This document shows positions 20,250 to 62,100 of a stretch of DNA of 64,000 bases, piece after piece. The notes under the pieces are model-generated. The model was not told the DNA's origin. It searched no databases and was given only the letters and a program-made list of their open reading frames with translations. The position numbers and the translations under genes were made by a program. The number at the start of each line of letters is the position of its first letter. Position 1 is the first letter of the stretch. The stretch is from Lingula anatina (Eukaryota > Brachiopoda > Lingulata > Lingulida > Lingulidae): positions 214,092 through 278,091 of the forward strand of contig NW_019774114.1 of the NCBI RefSeq assembly GCF_001039355.2, in the 5' to 3' direction.

Positions 20250-20528
20250 TACTATAGGGGCCTAGTACTTTAAGTGATACAAATTTAAGTGATACAGTAC
20301 TAGAATCCAAGTGTTGTCGACACGTCACAAGTGTTGTCGACAGCCATGCTGACGCCCCAAACAACTGCACTGAGTTTCTTTGTAGTCTTCTTACAAATGC
20401 TATAAATGCTGTTATGTCATCACACGATGAGCATTATAGATATATAATGCGTGCGCACATTGGCGTACCACGTGACACAAACGAAGACTAGAGCAGGGAA
20501 CGCATGGTAGCAAGCGGTGCACGAAAGG
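20250..20528 (+). promoter_or_regulatory. Candidate promoter and noncoding first exon upstream of Piwi
   Basis: Two small direct repeats (TTAAGTGATACA twice; CAAGTGTTGTCGACA twice, 20286-20341) precede a TATATAA-like word near 20440 and an E-box CACGTG at 20469-20474. The donor-like AAAG|GTATGT follows at about 20529. The Piwi start-codon exon begins with an acceptor, so untranslated upstream exons must exist. This is a guess at one of them; the distance to the coding start is nearly 7 kb. Confidence 0.2.
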
Positions 20529-22530
20529 TATGTTTTGCATTTATCTTAGAGTAAAACCAGGAACTAAAGCAGCCATAGTATATCTTACTAAATTCCAGGA
20601 TAAATTTATTGTTTTGTATGGATTAAAAGTAGAGATGTACCCTTGCTCCTGGAATGCAAAAACCAACTCTTGCCGCCATTTTTCATGCAAATGTTGGGCT
20701 CCAAATGTTTGTGTGGTCCCCTAGGTAGTCGTTGCGGGAAAGGTCAAACATCGAGCATTTGTGTGAAGACTTAACGTGTTTATTTATCTCCAAAGGTTAA
20801 TGCATTTATAAGCAAATTTTTACTTGGTTTATAAGTAAACAAATTGTACCAAATTTTGGAAAATTACACTTGTGATGTTTCAGCACCCCCTCCGCCCAGT
20901 AATACATTAATTTTCACTAAATCCATTTATGAAGTTTGATCAATGTCTTTGCTATTTAGAGAAGTCTGAAAATTTCCTAAGTAAGCAATGTCTTAGAAGA
21001 AAATTTAAGCCTTTTTAGAAAAGAATTGAGGTCATTCAGCGGTGAAAGTTAAACCAAAAGGTTATTAAAACCTGACAATAATATTTACATTTTCAAGTCA
21101 TCACTTAAAATAAACAAATAAAAAGCAACATTGAAAATCACAGACTTATATGAGTTGTGTGTTGGGGGGGGGGGGGACTGCAAATAAACTCCTAAGCAAC
21201 TATACAGAAGTTATATAAAAGTTGTATGGTAATTTCTTTTTGAATGACTTATGTTAGTGATAAATATCTGTTAGGAAGTGATTTAAAAACAACCAAATGC
21301 TCAGAATAGAATGAGGAAGAATTGGGTCTGCCCTGAATCCACAAAGAAGGATGCTGGTATTAAGACTGAATAGATTGGCGTTTATGTATAGATGGTTTAT
21401 ACTCGGGTCATTTTCTTTAAAATGGTAGGACCAATAACTGATTAAAAGATGTCATTACTGCAGATTGTCTCAGATGGGATGGATATCAAAGCTGTGGAAG
21501 TATTGCTCTCTGACTGTTATACTATACACTAATATTTGCATCTCATCCCATCTGCATCATTATTTTTAGGCTCCAGCATGGCATACCAAAGGCTGATTGT
21601 CTGCCCTAGCAGAGGTTAATTGCAGGCCTTGCTTAAATGATTACTTTTTAACTGACAAAAAGGCATGGTCAAAGAGTTACTGAGATAAAATCTTAGTCTG
21701 GCTGTGATGTATCATGTCTAGAGATAGATCCAAGATGATACTATAGTTAGTTACCTCAGTGAATTTAATTACAGTGCTTTTATATACAGAAGAGGGCATG
21801 ATCAAATATTTTCACATGTAATTAGTGAAGACATGCTGGGTTGTATCATAATGTGTGGAGACAGAAATGTGATGGTTCTATAGACCTGTTTATCTTATTG
21901 AAAATAAGTATTCTTGGTGACTATTTAAATGTTGGTAGGTTGAAAGGTACATCATCTCATACAAATTTCGTCAGTTTTCAAAAACCATTGGTTACCCATC
22001 AAGTGGAGTTAAAGTGAACTAGCTAGACCTTAAACTCTAGTGCAACTGTTTATTCCAGCAGAAGGTAAGTCTAAATTTGCGCCATGACACAGAGATTGCA
22101 ATTTGCAATTAAATACCTGTAGATAGAGTAATATACAGTCTTAATGAACACAAGTTTTGGTTTTGAGCCCATACAAATTGATGGGAGTCAGCTGTTGCTG
22201 TGTTACATAATTTTTAGCTATAAAAACTGGATCTAAAAGTGGGGAAGGCAGCTGACCTCATCATTCTTTCACTAAGGGAAGGACATGCTTCAGTGGTGGG
22301 TAAAGTTAAAATATCCTGCTAGCCTAGTACAGTATCAGAACAAGGGATTCATCATTAGATCAGTTCAGTCTAATGTAGTATATTTCAGATTTATTTCTAA
22401 ATGATAAAGCAACACTTAAATGCATTTGATTCTAAAATGCACACATTTTCTAATTTGCCATTGAACCTGATTGGGTGTTTTTCCTCAGAGGCCTGTTCTT
22501 CAATTTCTTATACACTTGTTAAGGCCCTTA

Positions 22531-23027
22531 AGGCTGCCTTCACATGAAAAATCTAAATTCTAAAAACCTTAAAATCCATTGGCGCTATCTAGTGATCACG
22601 GTCTGTGCCTTGAATGCCCCGCGTGGTAATTAACTAGCAGAGCGAGCGAGTTACTTCCAAAGCTGTAATTAAATCTCAGTTGCGCTCGGAAGGAAATTCT
22701 GATACCTGGAGGCATGCGTCGAAAGAAAGAAAATGACATTCGCGGTTTTGTGCAACAACAAGACGGAGAAAAGTTAGGTCCATTTACACACAACAGATAT
22801 GAGTGCAAACTGACAAATTCCACAGTTTAGAGATACAACTACGCATGCGTCCAGGCGTCATAATCTCCTCTGAGGGCAGCTGAGAATGCATTACAGCTTT
22901 GGAAACGACTCGCTCGTGCTGCTAGTTAATTACGGCGCAGTGTATTCAGGGCACAGACCATGATCACTAGATACCGCCAATGGATTTTTAGGTTTTAGAA
23001 TTTAGATTTTTCATGTAAACGCAGCCT
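22531..23027. mobile_element. MITE-like inverted-repeat element, family 2
   Basis: It starts AGGCTGCCTTCACATGAAAA and ends TTTTTCATGTAAACGCAGCCT. It shares GATCACGGTCTGTGCC and its inverse, and the AATTACAGCTTTGGAA motif, with the copy at 4731. Confidence 0.75.
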
Positions 23028-23674
23028 AATATCAGAGGATAATAAAAGGCAGTCATGTTAACTTTTCTTATGCCAAAGATAACAGATGCTAGTATTTTTA
23101 AACGTGGTTGAAAGACTCCTGTGAGATTTCTCAACTCTTATGTAACCATCCAGTTCCTAAACAAGCGTGCACAGCTGTCGCTGTTGATAATTGCTGGGTT
23201 GGGTGGTCTGACTCCATGCTTGACCAAATCTTGATAGCTATAAGTTGAGGACTACCAGTTCAGTTTCAAATTCATAATTGAAATTCCTGCTCAATCTTAT
23301 TATTAGCAAGGCAACTGACCAAAATTCAATCTGCACCCTATATCCTATCCTTCAAAGTCTTATGAAAACAACTTGCATATGTCATAAAAAAAAAAAAAAA
23401 AGACTGTTTACAAGTCGAGAGAAGTGGCAGATGTAGAGATTTGGCTTAGGAATTTTTGTGTCCAAATTAAATTGAAAACTTTGTGTGCTCATTAGAAAAA
23501 TGTTACAATGGAAATTATATGGGCTGACCACCTAGTTACATGGTGGCTAATGGTAGAACACTTGTAGATTAAATTTTGAAAAAATGAGTGTTTATAAAAT
23601 GCAAGTATTCTGAAAATACACAGAGTGGGTTAAAGCATTCAGAAAAAGAATGTCCAGCCATGTAAGCCGATCAC

Positions 23675-23679
<5 letters not shown>

Positions 23680-23726
<47 letters not shown>
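23680..23726. repeat. (GA)n microsatellite
   Basis: An uninterrupted GA dinucleotide run of about 47 bp. Confidence 0.95.
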
Positions 23727-23728
<2 letters not shown>

Positions 23729-24165
23729 TTTAAGAAGTGTAAGCTGTTGATGAAATAAAGTTTTTTCCCCACCAGTCTGTGTTCTTATGACTCTTGCTGA
23801 AGCAACTTGCATATAATATCGGGCTAAAAGACATCTTTTTCTACATATCCCCCTGTCGCCTGATACATGCAATATGAAACAATTCATTGTTCAGCAAAGT
23901 TTGGGAATCATTTGTTGCTAAAAGGATTGGGGGATTCAAATAAATAGCATGGCTGCTGGCCCGTATCTGAGAAAGGAATATAAAAACACAACTCTCATGT
24001 TCTTGGACCATTGCTCTTTGCCATCATGAAAACTTCAAAATGACAAGTATGCAGCTGTAACAACTGTGTATAACATATACAATGTCAAGGGTCCATGGTC
24101 ACCATGTATCCAAGGAAATACTTCATTGGACACGGAATAATACCAAAGGTTAATGACTCTAAGGG

Positions 24166-24376
24166 CATATTCCCAGAGCTTTTAGATTGATCTATCCCCG
24201 CGGGGAGTCTCACTAGATTGTCTGATAATCCGGCTTAAATGTCCGTCCCGCCTACTACAAGCTATAAAGGGGTAATTAACTTTCGTGCCCGCTTGGCTGA
24301 CAGCTATCTAGCGAGAACCCCCTAGGGAGTTAGGTCGATCTAAAGTAGATCGATCTAATTTCTGGGAATGGGGTCT
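24166..24376. mobile_element. MITE-like element, family 3
   Basis: Ends are CATATTCCCAGAGCTTTTAG and GATCTAATTTCTGGGAATG, with GATCTATCCCCGCGGGGAGT inside. It is closely similar in plan to 10982-11197. Confidence 0.65.
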
Positions 24377-25148
24377 AAAACTAACAGCATGACCATATTT
24401 TACCCAAAACCAAAGTACTAAGTAATGCACTGCCCACAAGCCTGAGGCATGCTGATGTGTATATATCTGGCAAGGTGGTACCCTCTACCAGAGTGGCAAT
24501 TGTTATTGTGGACATTTTTGGCTGAAGTGACCCTGTTATGTTTGGTCAGAAGGAAACGATTAAATCTGCCCGCGCGCAGATAGCATTGTACCTGCTCTGC
24601 AGGAGCTTCGTTTTGTGTAGAGGTGATATCTGCTCGCTATGCAACCTGTCATAGGCTCTGCTGTCTGCTGAAACTAGTCACGTGGTTGGAAGGGGTTCCC
24701 TGACTTTGTGCACAAGCCGTATCCCACAATTCCATACTGCAGTTTAAAAACATGTCAGGTGTTTCCTCTGATAAGAATGAGAAAATTGAAAGAAAAGATG
24801 TTCTAACAATAAATTCCTGGAGGTATTGTCTTTTTGAAACAATGATTTAGACTCAGCTTGTCTTTAATAGACTTGTTTCGGACTCCTTGAAAATCGTCTA
24901 TCGCAGTTATGATATGCTATCACAGTTATGATATGCTTTAGGTGTTCGCAGGTAGTAGGATTACCAAGTGCAGCATCAACTTTCTACATAAGGTCGTGGT
25001 AAAACCTTAGTTTAATTTCATAATATCATTTCCAGTGGTGCATTGACTCTTTCTTTTACTACAGGGGGTTTCTCAACCTCACTCTGAAGTAAAAAGCTAT
25101 TCATAAGGGGCTACTATTAACTGTCTTGATTGCTGTCAAGCGGACTTA

Positions 25149-25694
25149 TACTCCATTCACACTACGCTCAGTTATCCGGATAAGTTGCGAATTAGGTCAC
25201 CATTCGAATAAATGCAGTAGTGTGAACGCAAAAGGATTTCTGTAATGCGTATTTTCAAAATCCTGCAAGCGAGGTGGATTTCTCAGCGCGATCCGAATAA
25301 CCTACCGGAATCGAGACCTGTACAGATCTTACTGCGCATGTGTGCAGATAAGTGCGGATATCTATGAACGCTTGTTTATTACTTAAGCGATTGCACCAAA
25401 CGTATTTGGAGGTCACCACTCACTACAACATGAGGAAACAAACTTATTTTGCCATCTTATGCTTCCCAAGAATGCTTTTTGAGATACATTTGCCGTCACA
25501 CTTTTTTGTTGGTATTTTGAGTTTTCCTGTGCGGCGCATGCGCGAGTGTTCAAAACAGGAAGTTAAACCTGAAATTTTCAACGTGGGATTCGGTTTCGCT
25601 TCGCGAGTGTGAACGCAATAACGAATCGGAATTCTCACAAGAAATCTGAATTATAGACATGCGCATTTTTGCAACTGTAGTGTGAATGGGGTAT
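25149..25694. mobile_element. Inverted-repeat element with ATACTCCATTCACACTAC ends
   Basis: About 546 bp with termini ATACTCCATTCACACTAC and GTAGTGTGAATGGGGTAT. Subterminal motifs (GTGTGAACGCA, GAATAAATGC) also recur on both arms. No second copy was noticed in this window. Confidence 0.65.
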
Positions 25695-25912
25695 TAGACT
25701 GGACCTGCCAAGTGGCAGTGCCTGAGTAGTCGTGCAAACAATTACCAGCCATGTAATCAACCTTGAGATTCCATTACAGGGTGACATCAGACCAAAATGA
25801 CTGTATTTATCTAGACATATCTGTGAATATCTCTGGAAAATCAATCTATCGCCCTGGTAGAGCGTAGCTAGGTGGTAGCTGTGCATTATTTGTCATACTT
25901 TAAAAGGGTTAT

Positions 25913-26026
25913 CAGGCCCATAGCCAGCAATTTCGAAAGGGGGGTTCTTTTTCTGAAAAGGTGGACCTTTTCCCACAAAAAGGGGCGATTCTTTCGAACC
26001 CCCCAAACCCCCCTGTCTACGGGCCT
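25913..26026. mobile_element. Short foldback element with CAGGCCC ends
   Basis: It begins CAGGCCCATAGCCAGCAATT and ends CCTGTCTACGGGCCTG. The inner arms GGGGGGTTCTTT and AAACCCCCC pair. This is probably a small DNA-transposon derivative. Confidence 0.6.
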
Positions 26027-26258
26027 GGGCATTGTTCATGTTTCCCACCCAAATACCCTAATTTTCAATAGAATATGCCTATATCACTGTGCAAAGGATG
26101 ATAACAGCTCCACAGTATGCATTAATACATAATACCCTAATTTGTGAGGTAACAGATATCATAATGGATGTTAAGATTAATCCAGATGTGTTTTTACCTT
26201 AATAAACTAGGTCACAATGTGACTTGCTACAATGTTACACATTCATGACTTTTTTCAG

Positions 26259-26327
26259 GTAAACTGAACCACGTGACACTGGTGTCAACTTGACAATCAA
26301 CACGCGTGGCAATTTCGACGCTGACAG
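26259..26327 (+). other. Candidate noncoding 5' exon of the Piwi gene
   Basis: An acceptor (TTTTTTCAG ending at 26258) and a donor (ACAG|GTAAAC at 26328) bound a 69-bp segment with no start codon. It contains CACGTG at 26270-26275 and lies about 950 bp before the start-codon exon. Position and splice sites fit a 5' untranslated exon; transcript data are needed. Confidence 0.3.
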
Positions 26328-27276
26328 GTAAACAGGTAGTTCTTACACTAAACCTTTATTAGTCTTTTTATCTTATTTGTTTATGGCAATGACAGTAAAT
26401 AAATTAGATATGTTTTAAAAAACTTAGGGAAAACTATAGAACACATTGGATCTGCCATGTTTTTGTCATATAGCTTGTTCAAAAGTGGATGATATCATAG
26501 GGTGGGTAGAGCTGCTAATGAGTTCATACATGGAAATGGGGAGTGGTCATTTAAAGTTTCATGTATTTATTAGAAAAATTTGTTCACTAAATTCCAAAAC
26601 TGGTCCCTAAAATTTAGACATTTCTTGAGCTATATATATAACTGCATAGATGGACCATATTGTTATTATTCTTCAATTCAAAAATTTAAAGCCATTGAGC
26701 TTTCACTTGGTAAATGATGCAGAAATATCTCAAAATTCCACAAATTGACCCTGATATGTAAAGGAAAAAATGTATTTGTGCTACAGTTAACTTCAGAAAA
26801 ATATATTTTAGCAAAAGATGGTACAGACATGCTGAAACTGTTGGTCAGATTGGTCATGACGGTGAAATTTGTCTGGACCGGTAAAAAATTGGACTTGGTC
26901 GATTCAAAGGACCGACAAGAGTTTAAGAACCGCAATTTTGAATTTACAGTCATCATTCTACATACTACTAATAAAATTAAATAAAACCAAAAAAAAGTGT
27001 TTTTTTTCCCTGCAATTTCAAACTGATCACATTCACAAACAAAGTAAAGTACCTAATTGTACTTGTAGTATCTGTCTCAAACGAAAAGGGTGATTTTCGG
27101 TCCGGCAAAAATCAATTTGGTCCGTCAAATTTTTCATTCCTGCATTTCCAAATGTCCGGCCATTCTGAAAAGTTTCCAGCATGTCTGTGGTATGTCGTCT
27201 TTCTGTTCGTTTCAGTACATAAAATTACTTATATTGAAAAATCATGTCACATTGTTTCATTTATTACTTTTATAGG

Positions 27277-42987
<15,711 letters not shown>

Positions 42988-43650
42988 GGCAAGCAAGCAC
43001 ATCATTCCATGCTATGAGGAGAATCACCGTCCAGATAACGGCATTGTACAAAATCTACATAGAAGGAGCAAATGAAAGAGGATATGTTTCCTTCAGGGGA
43101 TGTAGATTGGGTCATAAATAAGAATGCTGCTTTCTTTTTCAAGCTTAAACTTTTGCTGTATGGTCAAAAAAGAACCTGCAGCTTGGCTCCTGTCTTGAGT
43201 AGCTGATATTAACCCCTTGAGAAAAGGGTTGTTTTTGTTGTAATGAGCAGTTGGGTCTCAAAGGACAAGATGTCTATTTTTGCTTTAATTTCTGTGTAAG
43301 TTTTACAGATGGTCTCAGTCTATTTTAGTAAGGTTTAAGATTAACATATAAAAAAAATAATGAAGGTAAAAGCATATGCTGCATGTCCTCATTGTCATTG
43401 TCCTTTATTTTTACTTAGCAGGAAAAATGAAAGGCGTTTCCCTGAATTTTTCAAGTTCTTTGAATAATTAGTGTACTGAAAATTCCTGCAGCATTGATTT
43501 TCTCTTTTCTGAAAATTTGGTTATGAAAACAGTTGACATAATACAGTGTTTTGAGATATAAGAAGCTTGTTGAGGAAAGGGGAATGACATTGCAAGGTAT
43601 TCAGTAAAATGGTTCCTGAGCCAAATAAACTTTGCTGAAAAGGTTACTTG
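42988..43650 (+). other. piwil1: Piwi 3' untranslated region
   Basis: Noncoding sequence follows the stop. The first AATAAA is at 43624-43629, followed by T/GT-rich sequence. Further AATAAA words near 44660, 44708 and 45692 could extend the transcript. Confidence 0.5.
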
Positions 43651-43992
43651 TTATCTGTTTGTAAAGCAAGCTTATTGCATTAAAACGAATGCCCCTAAAA
43701 GAATTATCAATTTGTGTTTATAATGATTCCATTGTCTAGGAATCGTAGTTAGTTTTTATGTATTTCACCCAAAATTCCATTAGTTTTACGTATTCTAGTT
43801 GAAAAACTGGGTGTTAGTTATAATGTTTCTTAATGAGAGTTGACTCAGGTGGTTTATGTTGCAATACACTAAATAGACTAGTCAGAGATGATTAATACTT
43901 TGAAAAAAAAAGATAAAGTGAATTTCTTTGTACCAATGCTCAGCATGGCTTGGCAAAGTTCTAAGAAATTTGTTGGGTTTATGACTTCAAGG

Positions 43993-44032
43993 TATTATTA
44001 TTATTACTATTATTATTATTATTATTATTATA
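43993..44032. repeat. (ATT)n microsatellite
   Basis: A run of ATT triplets with one ACT interruption. Confidence 0.9.
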
Positions 44033-44290
44033 GATGAGTTTGTTTCCATATTGCTGGAAGGAGAAAGTAGGTAGCTTTTTTTTTTTGTGTAAGAATGAAG
44101 TAAGTTGTGTGATTGGTCACTGTTATGTGATGAAAAATGGGCCAAACAATTGTATCTAAACTAAATCAAAAAGAAACTTTGGCAGAAGGTGGTTCTGAGT
44201 TTTGTTAAGAGCAACTGAAGTTCAGCTAAAAGAAAAAAAGATCAAGGAATGGTTTTACACAAGAACTGTAACTTTATATTTAAACTTTAG

Positions 44291-44555
44291 GACTGGGTTC
44301 CCATAAACCCATGGTACCAGCTGGATCAATCTAATTCTGCAGGGATTCTTGCTAAATTACATTCAGTGTAAGCGGGTGAAATGTCTGGCATGCTTACTCA
44401 AGCTGCTAGGGGGTAAGTGACAGTAGGCAATTACCCCCTAGTTACTCAGGGGGATGAACCAGAAAATTGATCTGATTACACTGAAAGCACTTTAGCAAGA
44501 GTTCCCGCAGACTTGGATCGATCCACGTAGTACACTAGGTTTATGGGAACAGTCC
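44291..44555. mobile_element. MITE-like element, family 3
   Basis: It starts GACTGGGTTCCCATAAACCC and ends GGTTTATGGGAACAGTCC, with TGGATC..GATCC arms and a central GTCTGGCATGC / AAGCTGCT palindrome. It lies between the convergent Piwi and ERK genes. Confidence 0.7.
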
Positions 44556-45738
44556 TTAAGAATAAGCCCTCTTCAGCTCAGGATCCAATCACAGAAGTTT
44601 ATCCATAGTTAAAATATAGCAGATATTGGTATTACCATTAGCTTCGACTTTCCTGTTTGAAATAAATTGGATAAATGTAAGTTCAACTACTGATTTATCA
44701 TGGGTCAAATAAAAAGACTGCTCACCAATGAGAGAGTGAGCCGAAAACAATGATGGATACAGCACCTGAAAAAGTACTTTCTTGGCTTGGGTCTGACATA
44801 AGTTAGTGAGTACTACGGTTTATAACTGCAGTAAATGGTTTTTGATGCAATGATTCCTTGCAGACCACCATTGCTGTTACAATGGCCCTAGAAGAGTTTA
44901 AGTAAATGAGGGGTGTGAATGGATGAGGTGAAGGTATCACTTGGCATTATGGTATTGGTAATCTAAGTGCAGTTGTATAAATTTAAATTTTGCGTGGATA
45001 ATGCTCCGGCATTCTATAATAGATACTTTTGCTCTTTCAGTGTTATAAATTGCTTTACTACTTAAGGCATAATCTCCTTTAAGAAAACTGACACAACAGA
45101 CTTGTTTTATTTGTTCGTCTATGAAAAGAAACTTTTAATACTAATTTTTCAGTTTTATACAACAGTGGATCAGTCCTTGCCAACAGCAGTAAGGTTTTTC
45201 TGTTAAAAAAATATTTTTGAAATTACAAAGTTGTGCTATATATACAGTAAGAAGCTTAACTGAAAGCACAAATAGAAGTTACATGGCAATGACTAGAAGT
45301 GGTGAATTTCTAGCCAGTTTAGTATGTTAAAAAGTTAAGAAAAGAAACCGGGGATGCAGGTTGCATTCTATGCACTGTTAACTTTCATATTGCATTACCC
45401 TTACCAAAATATCAGGCCTGCTGCAAATTCGCAGCAAATTTGCTGTAAACTGCAATTCCTTGCAGATTTGCTGCAAATGGCAGCAAGAAATCTTTTCTTG
45501 CACACTCCTGAAAACTTTTGCTAAGGGTAGGTATCCAAGCGTTAACATTTATCAGTATGTTGTATATAACTCATTTTGTATTAGTTGGGTATCATCTATT
45601 TTTTTAACTGACTGATTACAGAAGAATCTCGAACAACGAGTCGAATTTAGCATTTTCAAATTTTGTATTACTGTTCAAAAGTTAGTTGTTAAAATAAAAC
45701 TTGAAATTGTAACCTGTTCTTCTTACTGTATCATTTAA

Positions 45739-45967
45739 GGAAAGGGGAGGGTCTGCGGATGAAAAGCCAAGCCCCTTGGCATGGGGTTTGGGGCCTGCTG
45801 AAGGACCACGATTTGGCGAATGGTGCAGTTTGTAACTAACTGTGATTCAGCTAGTCAAAATTCTAATTTCAACAGGGGATCACTGTGATTTTTTTCGGAA
45901 ATCGAAGGGGGGGGGGGGGGGAGGGGGGAGTGTCAACACCTCCCCGCTCCCCCAAATCCGCCACTGT
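45739..45967 (+). mobile_element. hAT-like non-autonomous element, degraded
   Basis: It has GGCATGGGGTTTGGGGCCTG, a 16-base G-run and the terminal AAATCCGCCACTG. The start has lost its CAGGGGCGG repeat. Just upstream (45418-45484) TTGCTGCAAA / GCAAATTTGC motifs alternate on both strands. Confidence 0.55.
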
Positions 45968-46574
45968 ATGGGTCCATGAAGATCAAGGGAAATATTTCAT
46001 GTTTTGAATAAAAAAAAAATATATGAATACATCAAGGCTTGTTATATGTATTGCTCTCCCTGTGAGCTCCATTTCAGTTGCTTAAATTGCAATGAGATGT
46101 GAGGCACTTGGTCACTAGATTCTAGTGTCGGACCTTGTTTTGTTAGTTATTGAAATGAGGGTGACTGGGAAAGGATATTATGCAACACCCACAAGTGCAG
46201 CTTTGATGGTTTCCCCACAGAGGAGATTAAAAACCTCAAAATCAAAGGCAGTCGTTCTCAGTTGCAATGTGTAGACTAGATGTCACCAGGTAACCCTAAG
46301 GGACATATCCATTGCACATTAGTGCACTTGAAGTTGGATTTGAAAATATCTGCCCCTCTATTTTTGTCATTCAGTGTACATAATTTAAAATGCACGACTT
46401 AACCAAATGGTATCCACATGGATTTATAAGAGCAAATTAAATGGCTCTGCCTAAAGATGGAACTATTTTGACTGGTTTTAAATCCATTGCACAAGTTGGC
46501 AACCCTTTTGCAAGTAAATGTGATGCACCTGAAAATCATTTAATAAGTGAAACTAATAGAATTCAAAATCACCA

Positions 46575-48840
46575 TGTATGATTTTTTGGTCAGACTTTAT
46601 TCTTCACATTGACAATATGATGCCTCCCAACTTGCAATTACAATGTCAAGACTAGACCAGCTACAGGACAGTAACAAAATAGACTTTTCTATCAAGGATC
46701 GTGCTCCAATTTTTACTGAGTTCAATTTTAAAATTTTTGATTACATGATTTTCTACAAGAAATGTGAACATGAACATGGGTTTACCATGATCTAGATGAC
46801 AAATATCAGAAAAAGTTTGGAATATTACACTTTAAAATAGTAAACAATTCCAAAAGAGACTGAAAATTAAGAGAAAGGACAGCTGTTAATATAAAACAAC
46901 ACTTTCTATTGTCATCATAGATGTATCTACTTAGATGTAAAATACCTCTTCCCATATATAAAACTACAAATGCCACACTTACACTGGACTCAGTCCATTC
47001 AGTTGCACACTGCTATACAAATGAGTATACAAAATCTCTTAAGACTTTGCAGAACTATCTACATCCTAACAGCTTGCTAAACAAGAAGATCTAAGATGGG
47101 AAGGAGGGGGGGGGGACTGTTTTCGACTTTATTCAGGGTGGAATGTTTTTAAGACTAATTTTGAAGTGCAGATTTTGTGCTGATTTTAACCTTAAAACTG
47201 ACATCCACACTTTGAGTTTAATATAATTTGGCATTTTTTTTCTAAGTTTCTGTAGTAACCATCAGAAAGCCAATAATCAAAAAAATTGAAATGGACTTCT
47301 TGATCTTGACAAACATGGACTGCCTTAACTTTAGTCTTAAAAACCATAAATATGAATCAACTGGTTAGAATTAAACCAGTTTCAACGCCCAAACAGGAAC
47401 TTGACATCCCCCTAAAGCAGTCTGTTAAAACGCTATTAATTCATTGAAAAAATGTCACTCCAGAAAACCCTTAAAGGGCCAATTTTTTAAAATTTTGTGT
47501 AAAGCAACCTCATGACTATATAGGACCGCTTGGAAGGAAATTAAAACAGTGATACAATAAAAATGTTTGCCATACTCATGGCTCCTGAAGAGTATGGGTC
47601 AAAATCAAGATCGATACGAAAAGCTAGGTGGGATAGTCAATGATATAAAGCATATTATTGTCTGCATTAGGAGTAGGACAAAGTGAAAACTAGCCTGTAA
47701 TATATATCGAGAATTCTCTCTGCACGCATATAATGTACATCATGGCATGCAAGTTTGGCTTATTTCACTATCCTAGTCCACATCAAATACATTATACATT
47801 CAACCGGAGTCTGTACATTAAAAATATTTTGCTTCTTTCACTTCTAAGCCCCCCTCACTCCTTGACCTTAGTAATATATCCAATGGCAGTGTTACAAGTA
47901 AATGTGACCAATTTTGACTTACTTGATCAAAGTACTTATACCAGTTCTACTAACACTGTGGCAGGTCCTTAATTTGTATTATGACATGATGCATAAATTT
48001 AACAGAATATAGGAGAGAAAAATCAGAAACCTTCCTTCTTTAAACCGTGCATTTTAGCTGAACATTTTTACAAAAAGCATAACCAATCTTCAAACACATC
48101 TCCCAATTAATAAAACAGGAGTGCCTAAGCATCAAGCACAATCTCAGGTCTATATCCCTCTGAATACATATTTCATAGTTTCCATGAAAGATTGAAGCAT
48201 GTACAGCTGTAGAGTCAATGTAGTTGTCAAAGAAGTTGAACCAAGAGGTCAACATGGACATGTTAAAGCACAAGGTTCTTACGCAAACGGGGATACATAT
48301 TTTAGCACATTTGCTTTATATCCATTTCAGTGAGCTTGAGACGGAAGTGGCACTGACCAAACTTTGATGTTAATACATGTACAAGCAACTACAGCATCAT
48401 ACGTCCAAATCAGTTTTTTTTTCACTGTTTTGTCTATATGAATGCTATGAACATTTATGTTTTTAGTTACAAAGTGAGCTGAACGTGAAAGAAAATGTAG
48501 ATACATTATTTGTGCAAACCTATACAATATGCTATATAAAACTCTTTAAGTGGTAAATGCTTCCTTAGGTACAGAAAATAAGGCTCTGGAAAAAATGACA
48601 TCTCCTTTTCACAACTTTAGGAATTGGATAATAATAATATATAACAGGAGACTGGAATACATTTAAATGTGCACAACATAGACATATACTGTACAAAGTA
48701 AAAATATGCGAAGCTTGTATATTTGAACAGTCACGTTTTTCTTCTTTTTCCAGGACAGCACCCAGCTTAAATATTTTCTCATCCTTCTTCACACTAACTT
48801 TCTGTGTTCATGGAATTCCAAGTTTGTTTCATTTATATAA

Positions 48841-48845
<5 letters not shown>
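46575..48845 (-). other. mapk1: ERK terminal exon and 3' untranslated region
   Basis: The acceptor CTTCAG (48846-48848 on the minus strand) starts an exon that completes a Gly codon and immediately stops with TGA at 48841-48843. Nearly all of it is therefore 3' UTR. A poly(A) signal AATAAA on the minus strand is at 46596-46601. If this is the true end, the UTR is about 2.2 kb. No other gene is visible here. Confidence 0.6.
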
Positions 48846-62085
<13,240 letters not shown>

Positions 62086-62100
62086 TTTGAAATATAGTGT

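Noticed and set aside
23639-23887. Minus-strand frame with a (LS)n run
   Set aside because: Translation of the GA microsatellite.
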